Positions 23,773 to 35,341 of a stretch of 64,000 nt of DNA are shown here, in pieces. Origin of the DNA: Pristionchus mayeri. Its lineage: Eukaryota > Nematoda > Chromadorea > Rhabditida > Neodiplogasteridae. Both the position numbers and the translations under genes were made by a program. Position 1 is the first letter of the stretch. Each line of letters opens with the position of its first letter. A model generated the notes under the pieces. That model did not search any database. It was given only the letters and a program-made list of their open reading frames with translations, and had not been told where the DNA came from. The stretch spans positions 9,420,689-9,484,688 of the forward strand of contig BTRK01000002.1 of assembly GCA_036245805.1 (NCBI GenBank). The letters are read 5' to 3'.

Positions 23773-24389
23773 AATAACGCGCTGGATAAGCTATCCGAAA
23801 GGGTTCGGAGAAAAAATATCACATTTCTTGTAAGGTTTCATAGCATACAATTTGATGTTTATTATTATATACAGTAAATCGTTATGGTCTGAGAAGGAGT
23901 GTCCTTCGGGTAACATTCGGCACGGAATTTACATCTACGGAGTAGAGGACCTACCATTTCTAGCCACGTCAAAATTCGTATTGGCTAATAAGGCATGTTG
24001 GAACGATTGACCATTATTTGGTGCATAATTTTGTAGATGATGCCCGATTTCGATCAAACAGTCGTTTCCTGCGTATCTGAAATGTTGTTCAATAGAACTA
24101 GAGATGGTCCAAATATCGACAGAAAATACTACGAGAATATCAATACGGTGAGTGTTGTAGTACGAACATTTCCAGATGTATGCTAATTACCGCTTACTAA
24201 TTAATTACTAATTAATTACTAATTAATTGCCGTTCTTAAGACATGTAATTGCAGGTTCGGTTTCACTATGAACGGAACAAACCCGGCTTCAACATTGACC
24301 TCCAGTGTGACTTGATCAGTTCGGACGGTGTGCTGTCTTTGGCCTCTCTGTGCTTGGCTGTGCTGTTAGCTTTACTAGCATCGACGTAG
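23773..24389 (+). pseudogene. GT14 3' fragment with hydrophobic C-terminus
   Basis: Exons are 23,773-23,829 (57 nt), 23,875-23,992, 24,037-24,147 and 24,255-24,389. They encode an in-frame extra segment, then SLWSEKECPSGNIRHGIYIY, GVEDLPFLATSKFVLANK, MMPDFDQTVVSCVSEMLFNR and VRFHYERNKPGF. The end is a small-residue linker followed by LASLCLAVLLALLAST and TAG. The exon at 23,992 ends before GC rather than GT. All frames are open, but no 5' exons precede it because the fascin-like gene occupies that space. It may be transcribed as a partial gene. The missing half resembles the minus-strand fragment at 21,215-21,750. Confidence 0.75.
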
Positions 24390-24567
24390 AATAGCCGTAC
24401 GTACTATCTTTCAAAAATCATGTTATTATAATATGTATATCATACTTAATGATATTTGTATGTAGCAAACTGTATTTCAATCGTGTTCAACTTTTAAGTA
24501 AGTTTTAAACTATGATCTATTTAGCGTATATCAAATTGTTATGTATTTGTTGGCGCGCCTTTACAGC

Positions 24568-24762
24568 AATAAATACGTGCAATAATCAAAAATTGTTGCA
24601 GAGATTAATTTGATTAATGCTAATCATCAATTTTTTCACTCTCACTTTCAATATTTTCCATTCATTTCCCACTTGCTCGCTCATCCCGTGCGGTTCCCTC
24701 CCTCCTCCTCCGATATCCTCCCTACTCCACTCGTCTACCGTATCCCTCCAAATCCGGGTGCA
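24568..24762 (+). promoter_or_regulatory. Shared upstream block of GT14 copy E
   Basis: The pyrimidine-rich stretch includes CCATTCATTTCCCAC, a GCTCGCTC and GTGCGGTTCCCTC motif pair, and an ACTCGTCTACCGTATCCC phrase, close before the start codon. The same order occurs before the genes at 32,458 and 37,818, and a shorter form before 41,347, 42,628 and 43,900. A promoter role is inferred from position and conservation. Confidence 0.5.
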
Positions 24763-24764
24763 AG

Positions 24765-27700
24765 ATGAAGAGTATGCATGAAACGACCTCGCAAGTGACC
24801 GAGGATGAACCGGAGCTCGATCGTGAGTGATTTTGAATAAAAATATACCACAAATCAGCTGCAGCAAACGAATGTGAATCGGAAATCAGCAACACGAGAA
24901 ATCAGGACAAGATGGATCGAGCGTCTGATTCGGACCCCATTGATTATGATGAGGAGGTTCTTATACGTAGTGTTATTGCAATACATTGAGTCCGCCAATA
25001 GCATAAGCAGTTCGAAGTATATATTGTAGAAGACGTGCATGTCTATGACTGAGGATGGCACGGATGAAGAAATGAAGACGCCGGGAAAGAAGAGGCGAAA
25101 GATGCTGAAGTGGGTCATTGTATCTATAATATTTCGTACTTATGGTCGCAATTGCGTTAATATTGGCGTTTGGATGAATTCCTTCGCTGGAACCGTTAGT
25201 GCTTCGAATGTCCAACACATGAGATATCACATCCTGCTGCTGCAATCTGTTCATGTCTATTTCAGATTCATTATTCCCTGTATAATCGCCGCCGTTTTCA
25301 TCTTCCTTCTGGCCGTATCTACCTTCCTCATCATAGTTGCAGTGACTGATTCCGGTATTCCGCAACTTTTTCGGCACTAGGATGGATGAGAACTATGATT
25401 TATCGATCAAAGGCTGCATGACATCGTAGTTCTACGTGCATTCTTTGCGAAATATGAGTGAATGCATATACATTTTTTTTTACCAAGATACAGTCGCGAT
25501 CATAAGTCACCGGGCACTTTTGGAATGGGTTTGCATTTTTTAACCAGGAAAATTTCAATTCTGCAACTAGGATGATATGCACCAAATTCATCGGAGATTT
25601 TTGTTTTTGATATTGGGGTATGACTCAAGCGCATAGTCGTTGCGTTGTGATGACGCAATCAAAATTCACTTTTTCAAAACGGCATTATTCTTACATGGAT
25701 TTTTCCTAGCTGGTTGGAGTCATGCCCGAGATCTAATCAGAAAAAAAAATTGAGGTTGCTGCGCGACCGCACATTTGCTGCAGCCTTGCTGCAAAATCGA
25801 TGTCGAAAATTCAGATCTCGGCTCCTAGTCAAGCTAGAGACTAGATCAAGGCATAAAAATGATAGCCATCATGAGTCCAGATGATCCTGAGAATATGAAA
25901 ACAATTGGCTCTGTACCAATATAAGGGTCCCAAAGGAATCTGTACCAATATAAGGGTCCCAAAAATTTCTGTACCAATATAAGGGTCCCAAAGTAAGCTG
26001 TACCAGTATAAGGGTCCCACACATAATTTCAATTGCAATTATCAATATGTAATTTTGCATATAACTATGCAACACCGTTTTTTCTGCAGTGTGTAGAGGA
26101 AATCCAACTCTGAATTTGTGTTCCCTTCGCAAATTGGTTCAAGCTCAACCTGCAAGATAATGTACTAGGCCACTCTTTGCTAACGGCAGGGGTCAGAGAT
26201 ACACCTGCTTGCCTAGATACAAAAAGGTGATGTAATATCAAAGTTGAAACTAAAAAAAGTCGTCCACCTGGTTACAAGAGCCTAGCCAGCAGAGTTGCGA
26301 AGGGAACACAAATACAGAGTTTGATTTACATTACACACATCTAAAACACAATATTGCACAGTTACGACGTAGTATTACTTATTGATGGCGAAATTTTATT
26401 TGGGACCCTTATACTGGTACAGAAATTTTTGGGACCCTTATATTGGTACAGAAGACTTTGGGACCCTTATATTGGTACAGAAATATTGGGACCCTCTTAT
26501 TGGTACAGAGCCAAACAATTTTTCGAAATTTGCACTCAGGGCACGAAAAAATCACTTTTTTGAATGACAATTTTTTGGACATTCAGAACTACATGGGAAA
26601 TGTGGGTAAAAATCTGTTTTTTTGCATAGGAATGTTCAAAATGTATTGACGAACTGATTTCCAACTTTTTAGAGCGATTGGATGCCTTTCCTACTCGCAG
26701 CGTTCGTTTTTCGGAGGTATACTAGGGCCGGGAAACACCTTGTTTACGCCTGTACTCTCTCGCTCATAGGGGTAAACATATGCTTCCGAAAAAGGAACGC
26801 CGCGGGCAGGAAAGGTATCTAATTGCTCTAAAAAGTTGGAAATCAGTTCTTGAACACATTTTAAACATTCCTATTCAAAAACCAGATTTTTACCTACATT
26901 TCCCATGTAGTTATGAATGTCCAAAAAATGGTCATTCAAAAAAGCGATTTTTCCGTACCCTGAGGGCAAATTTCAATATATTGTTTTCATATTCTCAGGA
27001 TCATCTGGACTCATGATGGCGATCATTTTGATGCCTTGATCCAGTCTCTAGCTTGACTAGGAGCCGAGATCTGAATTTTCGACATCGATTTTGCAGCAAG
27101 GCTGCAGCAAATGTGCGGTCGCGCAGCAACCTCAATTTTTTTTTCTGGGTAGACCTCGGGCATGACTCCAACCTCAGAAAGTTTGGCGAGCTAGGAAAAA
27201 TCCATGTAAGAATAATGCCGTTTTGAAAAAGTGAATTTTGATTGCGTCATCACAACGCAACGACTATGCGCTTGAGTCATACCCCAATATCAAAAAGAAA
27301 AATCTCCGATGAATTTGGTGCATATCATCCTAGTTGCAGAATTGAAATTTTCCTGGTTAAGAAATGCAAACCCATTCCAAAAGTGCCCGGTGACTTATGA
27401 TCGCGACTGTAATCATACTTTTCCCAGCAAAAAGCAAATAATCGGCCAATATTGGTGCAGCACGCCAACCTGAACATGTCATGTGATGATATCAAGGTAA
27501 ATGTGTTATTTCAAACATTTCTTGTTTAGAAGGTTGTAACTGATAAATCGATAATTTCCCGAAAAAAGTGAAATTTCAGGCAAGAATTTTACCTGCTCGA
27601 AATCCGGATACAAAATTCCCCATTATGTACGCACGACTCGTTTACAAGGTATCAGTAATTTGCAAACATTTTGTATTTAAATATAATTTCAGGATTACGA

Positions 27701-30479
27701 ATTCATAGAGGATCAGTTGGCCACAAACTACGCTGATGAGAACGTTTACTGCTTTTCGATAGATAAAAAGGTAATTGTTATAGAATCTTTTTCCTACTGA
27801 ATCTTATCGTTACTAAATTGTATGAGATGTACAAATAAAATCGAAAGCAATTCAACATCATTTCAATATTATGAATTCAATATCATAATCACCCAAACGA
27901 CGCCGCACAACTAGGTAGCTTTGTGTTGCAAAATTTGTGGAGAGGAGAGCATATCAATCTTCTACTCAGCATATATGCTCATCGTTAGCAACGGCAAAAA
28001 CAATATCATATTTTCAGACCTCTTCCGATTTTCATGGACGCTTTTACCAGTTGGAGAAGTGTCTTCCAAATGTCGTAGTTACGAAGTTCGATTTTACTTA
28101 ATTTCAAGCATTAAATAATTGTGTATTAAATTGCACCCGCATGATGCCAATTGCGATTCATTTCACTGTACTTCAAACTGTTATTTTTAATTAAAAATAA
28201 TATTCACTCCAGAGTTGAGCATAACTTGGACAGCGCGGGGCACCATCACAACGAGGTTTAACCTTATATTTTTAAATAAATATTTACTATTTATTCATTG
28301 CACATAACATTATTAATATAATTGACTATTTAGCCATTTGCATACACAGATTTGTTTAAATTTAGGCGCACCTCGATTGCATGCGAGCCGTCAGAGACAT
28401 ACAGTGGAAATACGCGATGCTACTGCAGGTGGGTTGATATTACAGTTCGAAATTCTGGTAATCATCCCTTCATTTGCCACACTCAATCATCACTAGGGTT
28501 TCCCCTTTCAGGTAATTTTTCCTCACTTCCGTGTAGGATTCACACATATTAAATAACTTACATGTCAAGCAGATGTTTAGAGCATTTGAAACCTCTCCGA
28601 AAATCACGCCACGTTACCTGAAAAGGGAAACGGGAAACCGGTCGAGAGAGTGTTTCAGACTATTTCCCTAATTGCGCACTCTACATTAAAAAGAAAATAG
28701 TGCTAAGCACTATTTTCTTTGGTATCATCTAGAATCCATACAAACATGTGTTTTACTCACACCACACATTTTAATATTACAATATTTCCGAACCATGACG
28801 TGATGATCAAGACCCACGGAGAGATGACAGAGATTCTCAAAATCTATGGAGGTAAAAATATTTATTTTAACTAATTAAAATACAGGCATACTGTTGCTTA
28901 ATAAATGTATCGATATTAAGGCGCGAACGATATGGCAGCCTCGAATTGCCCGAATTACCATTGTATTTCCTCTCTCGAGAAGAACCTCGGCAAGCTGCAG
29001 CTATGTCCGAAGGGTCTCAGCGGAGCAGAGTGTAGGTTTCATTTGTAGTCCGATAAAAATATCACAATATTTCCCGAAGGAAAAAAACAATGTTCGAGAA
29101 TCCCATTGTAGAAAACGAGAAGCCAACTAAATATGATCAATAAATCCCACTAAATGTTAACGTCATTTCATGTGCCAATTTCAGTGGCGCAGTGCGTGGC
29201 TAGCGAAATAAAGTTTGGAAAGGGAGACATGCAGGTTTATGCACTTTACATTTAACGGCATTTGTGAAAAGGAGAGGGGTTGAAATTGGAAGCCGAGCAT
29301 CTCGGCCAAAACAAATAAGCAATACTCATCTCTCAGATACTGCTCTCCCGCTCTGCAGGTGACTTCATTTTCGACGAAATCAACATTGTTCCGCTTATGA
29401 AGGAGATGAACGACATGGTAAAGGAAACTGTGTTTTGTGTCTAAAAATATAAATATTGTATAGAAATCATTATCTCTATTATAGAGGTTGAAATGCGATT
29501 CCACACACGGTAAAGCAAACTCTTTTTTTTCAAACAAACCTTAGTACAGACAGCAAACAAACTCATTTTGCTAAAGTAAGAATTACAATTCCTTGTAGAG
29601 CTTCGGCGACGATGAGCAGCTGTTTGCATCTCTCCAAATCACACCGGAAATTCGCCTGCCGGGCGGATTTCATCACAAATGCTTGCCATCACAATACATT
29701 TCGCGGCGAGGACTTTTTTTGTTTTTTTTTGTTTTATTAGAACAAAACGGATAATAACGATTACATGGAAAACATTCTTTCAGTTACTCCATCTGGACTG
29801 GCTCCGAGAACGACTGTCGATCGCACAAACTGCGCCACGCGATCTGTATCTACGGAGTGGGGGACCTCCCACATTTAGCCGAGTCAAAATACGTCATGGC
29901 CAATAAGGTAATCATTTTCTGGGAATTTGATACTTTGTCATTATTTGGACCACCTCCTATTTCTGATCTACCCTCAATTCCTTACCCCTTGATGAAGTAA
30001 CGGGAACATATTACATCGGATATAAAAAAGAATAAAGAGGATATTATGAAGGAGTGGTCCAATTCCCGAGTGCCGGTTTTTTTTGTGAAATCGTTGTTTT
30101 TTTCAGATGATGCCCAATTTCGATCAGGGAATCATTTCGTGCATTTCGGAATTGTTGTTCAACCGGACGAGAGATGGGTCGAACATCGATCGGTCATATT
30201 ACAAAAATATTAACGCAGTGAGTCGTCAGGTCTAGGGCAAGCGTGTGAACACGCCAGAATAACAAGGCGAGGTAAACTCGCTAACATCATATGAAAGATA
30301 AAAAATGAATGTGTTATTCGATAATAATAATAGTTTTAATAGTTTTGTAAATGCAGGTCCGGTATCATCACGAGAAGAACAAACCCGGCTTCAAGATTGA
30401 TAATTTCAAATGCGATTCAGCAAGCGCCACGTCAATGATTCGAATTTGTTTGATTGTCCTACTTGCTTTGCAAATATAA
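24765..30479 (+). CDS. GT14 Core-2/I-branching glycosyltransferase-like gene, copy E
   Basis: Most complete copy. Exons: 24,765-24,822, 24,859-24,956, 25,030-25,109, 25,266-25,354 (single membrane helix FIIPCIIAAVFIFLLAVSTF), 27,428-27,496, 27,580-27,648, 27,693-27,770 (LATNYADENVYCFSIDKK), an uncertain exon near 27,916-28,015, 28,366-28,428 (AHLDCMRAVRDIQWKYAMLL), 28,791-28,851, 28,921-29,031, 29,185-29,234, 29,337-29,417, 29,599-29,705, 29,784-29,907 (ICIYGVGDLP), 30,107-30,217 and 30,357-30,479. A cytoplasmic acidic tail precedes the helix, as in type II Golgi enzymes. Problems: the stem exon present in copy F is missing where a foldback transposon sits, the acceptor before 28,791 reads CG not AG, and the donor after 29,705 is GC. 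The protein ends in a hydrophobic tail (ICLIVLLALQI). It is possibly a decaying gene. Confidence 0.75.
25909..26018. repeat. Tandem 29-bp repeats, left arm
   Basis: Four units built on CTGTACCAATATAAGGGTCCC with variable 5-8 base spacers. They mirror the units at 26,402-26,510. The short open frames here only translate the repeat. Confidence 0.9.
26402..26510. repeat. Tandem 29-bp repeats, right arm
   Basis: Four units built on GGGACCCTTATATTGGTACAG, inverted relative to 25,909-26,018. Spacers differ between units while cores stay the same. Confidence 0.9.
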
Positions 30480-30524
30480 CATGAAACATTCCCTGATTTA
30501 CGCAATAAACTTGCACATAAAAGT

Positions 30525-32030
30525 GCGTTCGCCTAAGAATCGCAGATTTTGATTGTAAAAAGGAACAGGCAAAAAACCATGTCTCGGATTTCCACAAAAT
30601 TTGATTGCCCTTAAGTCCCTCTATCGATTTCTGTATTTGAATTTACCTGAAAAAATAATTAGCTTAATTACTGAATTTACTGTTAGGGCATTTCGAACAT
30701 CTTAGGGTGTAACTTACCTAGATCAGGTCCAAATCTGCTGAAAATTTGGTTTTAGACTAATGTTCACATGCGGAATCGATCTGTGTCAATGGTTTATACA
30801 AATTCGAAAATTTAAAATTTTCATGAAATTTCAAAAAAATATTTCTCGAATACAAAAAATATCACCTCTCCAATTTTTGGATATGTTGTTGCCCTTGATG
30901 AATACTACCTTAGAAAAAATTGCCGAATTTTATTTAGGGGGGCTTCATAGTGCAACACCTTAAAAACTAAGATTTTCATTTAGAGGGGAACCTCTCATTC
31001 CGACCCACTCCTCCTGCCCGAGCGGTCAGAAATTCAATTATAATTGAAAATATTTATCATTGTTTAATGAGTTTCACATCGAATATTTTTGTTTCACTCC
31101 TTGAAAATGTCATTTATGGATTTTTCTATGATATTCATTATGATGGTCTCATCGTCAAACTTTTCCGGAGCATCTTCTTCCTCATCTTGTTCCTCCGCAA
31201 TTTCTATTGTCTTTTTCCCCATAACTACGTCATCAGAAACCGGCAGCAAAAGGGATCGGGATAGAGCGATGGAACGCGTGGTGCTTCCCATCGTCCTCTC
31301 TCCTCCTTGCCGGTTTCTGATGACGTAGTTATGGGGGGAAAGACAATAGAAATTGCGGAGGAACAAGATGAGGAAGAAGATGCTCCGGAAAAGTTTGACG
31401 ATGAGAGCATCATAATGAATATCATAGAAAAATCCATAAATGACATTTTCAACGAGTGAGACAAATATAATCGATGTGAAACTCATTAAACTATGATAAA
31501 TATTTTCAATTCTAATTGAATTTCTGACCGCTCGGGCAGGAGGAGTGGGTCGGAATGAGAGGTTTCCCTCTATTTGAAAATCTTAGTTTTTAAGGGGTGT
31601 TGCACTATGAAGCCCCCCTAAATAAAATTCGGCAATTTTTTCTAAGGTAGTATTCAACAAGAGCAACAACATATCCAAAAATTGGAGAGGGGTTATTTTT
31701 TGTATTCGAGAAATATTTTTTTGAAATTTCATGAAAATTTTAAATTTTCGAATTTGTATAAACCATTGACACAGATCGATTCCTCATGTGAACATTAGTC
31801 TAAAACCAGATTTTCAGCAGATTTGGACCTGATCTAGGTAAGTTACACCCTAAGATGTTCGAAATGCCATAACTTAGTAAAGTCAGCAATTAAGCTAATT
31901 ATTTTTTTCACGTAAATTCAAATGCAGAAATCGATAGAGGGACTCAAGGGCTATCAAAGTGTGTGGAAATCCGAGACATGGTTTTTTGCTTGTTCCCTCT
32001 GGGATGCGATTCTTAGGCGAACGCACTGTT
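30525..32030. repeat. 1.5-kb foldback element
   Basis: Arms of about 700 bp. GTGCGTTCGCCTAAGAATCGC at 30,520-30,545 returns inverted at 32,005-32,030, and the same mirror relation holds throughout to a centre near 31,280. Frames in the centre are mirror images of each other and are not genes. It separates GT14 copies E and F. Confidence 0.88.
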
Positions 32031-32195
32031 AAACGTTTACGAGCAACTGTAATGCATTCCCTTGTTCAGTAAGGATACACATGCAATCTAATTCCACATT
32101 AGTATCAGCCTAAAGATTTTCAAATCGGGATTTGTTGTTTAAATCTGCTTCTTGGTTAACGTTCGCTTCATTTAGCCGCATTGTCAAAGATAAAC

Positions 32196-32455
32196 ACGTG
32201 TAATAGCAAAACAACAATCCACATGTAAATGTGAATAGTGCAAGGTTCAATATTACTTCTCTCCCAGTCTCATTTCATTGTTCATTTTCCATTCATTTCC
32301 CTCTCGCTCGCTTCTTTCGTGCGGTTCCCCTCTCTCATCCTCCGCACTCGTCCCAACTCTACTCGTGTACCGTATACACTGCCCCTTCTCGGCTACTGTA
32401 CTCCTCCCGCAGGCACACATATCTCTCCTACCATATTCACTGCGATCCACGTGGA
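32196..32455 (+). promoter_or_regulatory. Shared upstream block of GT14 copy F
   Basis: Contains ACGTGTAATAG, CCATTCATTTCCC, CTCGCTCGCTTC and GTGCGGTTCCCCTC in the same order as before 24,765 and 37,818, ending just 5' of the ATG at 32,458. The promoter role is inferred. Confidence 0.5.
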
Positions 32456-33033
32456 CCATGTATGATACTGAGTCCGATGATGCACTGGCGCCCCATTGTG
32501 AGACCATTTTTTAATAACATTAACAAGACAGCTCAATTTCAGGGAGCGAATCAGACATCAGCGACCGGGGAAATCTCGAGAAGATGGAACGCGTCTCCAA
32601 TTCGTCACACCCCCTCCTGCCATCCATTGATTATGATGAGGAGGTTCGGCTACGTTATGTTATTGCAAAATCCATTGTTTCAACCAATAGCATGAGCAGT
32701 TCGAAGTGTATATTGTAGAAGACGTGCATATCTATGACAGAGGATGGCACGGATGAAGAAGCGCTGAAGCCTGTACGGAAGAGGCGAAAGAAGATGTGGA
32801 AGTGGGTTAATCATAGTGTATTTTTGTCCTAAATGTCACGAAATATGTACCTCCCCCCATCTTCTTTTTAGTGCATTCACAATTTCATTACAATGGACAC
32901 AATCCTTAGAGTTATGAAGTTGTTTCATTTATATTTTAGATTCATCGTTCCCTGCGTAATTCTCTTACTTCTCGCCGTATCCACCTTCCCCATCATAGTT
33001 GGAATGACTGATTACGGTATTTCCCGCTCCTTA

Positions 33034-33098
33034 CTAGGTCGGATGAGAACTAGAATGTCATGCCGCGATTGATATGCAATTGTTCTCATCCGACCTAC
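33034..33098. repeat. Small hairpin in GT14 copy F intron
   Basis: CTAGGTCGGATGAGAAC at 33,034 and its inverse at about 33,081-33,098 flank a 30-base loop. Non-coding. Confidence 0.75.
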
Positions 33099-33381
33099 TA
33101 TCGTCTTTGAATACTCAAAAAAACGTTTTTGTTCCAGATGACTCAGATAACTTCGGGCAGGGCATGTCCGTGTTCAGTAATGAGACGTACGTATTGCGCA
33201 AGGAGCCGTGGTTCAAAAAGAGACCCGAAGTATGTTGACTGTGGTCGGTTGCTTCGAGACGATAAAGCGTATATGAATGTGAGTTTATGACTTGCATTTA
33301 TGTTATTCGTTATGATTTTGAATAGTTATTGTTTCCCACACTAATCAGGGATAAGCTAACAAGCATTAATGTTTGCTTCTA

Positions 33382-33498
33382 GTGGTTATTTCGAGCTTTT
33401 CGCTCGCGAGCGATGGTAAATGAGCGAGCGTTCGAGTGCTCGAGCGCTCGGTTATTTACCATCGATCGCGAGCGACGAGTTCTCGAAATAACAACACT
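33382..33498. repeat. Palindromic CGCTCG-rich element
   Basis: GTTATTTCGAG...GCTCGCGAGCGATGGTAAAT is mirrored by ATTTACCATCGATCGCGAGC...CTCGAAATAAC. The GAGCGAGCG loop is CpG-rich, unlike the intron around it. MITE-like. Confidence 0.85.
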
Positions 33499-34010
33499 AC
33501 TTGCTTCTAACATGAAAGATATATAGCCCATAATGAAGAGATACTTTAATAAAATGATGTGTATTGTTCGCAGGAATTAGCGAATAAGCGGCCAAGATTA
33601 GTGCGACGTGCCAATCTAAATATGTCATGTGCTGCGATCAAGGTGAACTTGCTCTTTGAACTTTGATCTTTGGAGGTGATCTATGAGCAAACTTTTTGCT
33701 ACTAACTCATTTTTTGACTTCTCGAAGAAAAAAATTCTGAGATTTTGTTTAATTTCTTGGTTAAGAAGTGATAAATAAATCTATTGTTTTCAATGAGAAT
33801 ATGTCATGTCAGGCAAGAATCTTACCTGCTCGAAATCCGGATACAAAATTCCCAATTTTGTACGCACGACTCGTATACAAGGTATCATGAACTTACAAGC
33901 ACATTCTAAATTACTTTCAGGATTTCGAATTTGTCGAGGATCAGTTGGCCACAAATTACGCCAATGAGAACGTTTACTGCTTTTCAATCGATAAAAAGGT
34001 AAAGTATCGT

Positions 34011-34435
34011 TAAAGAAGGAGTGTCAGCAAAGTTGAACTTTTGACGCTTTCATAACCATGGCCTAGCTTTTCATAACCATGCGAGATTCTGAAAATTTCA
34101 AAATCATATCTTTATTTTGAACCGAGTTATCACTAGTTAGCAGAGTGCCAAGGGCGCTGATAGTCCTTGATAGGGCAGGGACGTGCGGGAATTCAAATAT
34201 CTCGAAGATTTGTCAAAAACGGGTGGGAATCGAACCCGCAGCGTCCCGATCACATGGCAGTTGCTCTACCACTGAGCTATGGGAACGATGGTTGCATTCC
34301 TCTTAACTCGCGCTATGATCGCTATGATCTCTCGCTATGATCTACAATATTAGCTCGCTCTATGATCTTTGAAGGGTTGGCTAGGTCATTGCAATGAAAG
34401 CGTCAAAAGTTCAACTTTGCTTACACTCCTTCTTG
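34011..34435. mobile_element. MITE with tRNA-like core
   Basis: Inverted ends AAGAAGGAGTGT...AGTTGAACTTTTGACGCTTTC at 34,011-34,055 and the mirror at 34,393-34,435. The interior contains a tRNA-like stretch on the minus strand. It sits in an intron of GT14 copy F. Confidence 0.8.
34215..34290 (-). other. tRNA-like sequence inside MITE
   Basis: Minus-strand reading begins GTTCCCATAGCTCAGTGGTA (A-box) and ends GGGTTCGATTCCCACCCG (B-box with closed T-arm). The anticodon arm and acceptor stem do not pair properly, so a working tRNA is not supported. It is likely a tRNA-derived pseudogene. Confidence 0.55.
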
Positions 34436-35341
34436 AACCAGCGAAATACAATGAACATATGCTAACTATATGTATGATAACAAAAAAAACATTGCAATCT
34501 TGAATAGGGTTGCACATGCGAGGTCGTATAATTATAGCGCCCTCCCTTGTGCTGCAAAATCCTTGAATAGGAGTGCAAAGCAAATTTCAACTCAGCGTCG
34601 TTAGCATCGTCAATAACGGAATACTTTCAGACCTCGATTTTTCCCACTTTTCTCGTTGTACAAATTAATTATGTGCAAAATTATAATCATGGTATGACAA
34701 TTAGTTATTTGACAAAATAATTGTAATTTTTTTAATAAACACATCACAACACAACAAAATAAACTCAAACATCACTTAGCACAGAGATCGAATTTCGTTT
34801 CGTCTCTTACCTTCCACACACTCTCATTTATAAAGAGAGCTCGTGAAATGAAGAACGAAACGCATATTTCGAACTCTTATATTGAGATGTTAAAATTTGC
34901 GAGTTGGATCTTTCACTTGAATTCCGGCAATTTCATATATCCGGCCCATGAAGAGCTGGCGACTTAGCTGGACCGAAATTTGGTTTATAGGGTTCACAGG
35001 GTAAAACACCTTTTACATCAAAGCTGAAGTATCTACCTTTTCAGGAAACGGAGATAAAGAATTACGGGAATTCAAATCAAAGATCCAACTCGCGATTTTT
35101 AACGCCATATATCACAGATACTGCTCTCCCGATCTGCCTCCGATTTCATTTTCGACGAAATTAACATTGTCCCGCTTATGAAGAAGATGAACGAGATGGT
35201 AATGTTACCATGTCAATATTTGGTTATACGTTCAGGTGTTCAAACGTATAACCAAATATTGTTTTCAAGCTCATTTTCTATTAAAACAAATTTTTGTCGA
35301 TACAGATTTATATAAATGCAGTTTTCAAACGCCTTCAAATA

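Larger units (their letters stand above)
25491..27409. mobile_element. Tc1-like foldback element in GT14 copy E
   Basis: Ends CAGTCGCGATCATAAGTCA are inverted and flanked by TA at 25,489-25,490 and 27,410-27,411. The long arms share TTGCAGCAAGGCTGCAGC and AAACGGCATTATTCTTACA. No transposase. A second hairpin is nested in the right arm at about 26,524-26,980. The element sits where copy F has its stem exon. Confidence 0.88.

Noticed and set aside
24973..25377. 134-residue minus frame opposite GT14 copy E
   Set aside because: Shadow of the plus-strand membrane-helix exons, which align with copy F in the plus orientation.
25909..26510. CRISPR-like array of 29-bp repeats
   Set aside because: Eukaryotic sequence, spacers are only a few bases long, and the units mirror each other across a palindrome.
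25841..26649. Open frames repeating LILVQ / GPLYWYR on both strands
   Set aside because: They are translations of the 29-bp tandem repeats in a foldback element, open in several frames at once, with no start, splice or family support.
31067..31486. Two mirror-image frames starting MSFTS.IFVSL
   Set aside because: They are the two arms of the foldback element at 30,525-32,030, so the similarity is due to the inverted repeat and not to a gene pair.
34215..34290. Functional tRNA gene
   Set aside because: Good A- and B-boxes, but the acceptor ends do not pair and the anticodon stem is broken; listed only as tRNA-like.
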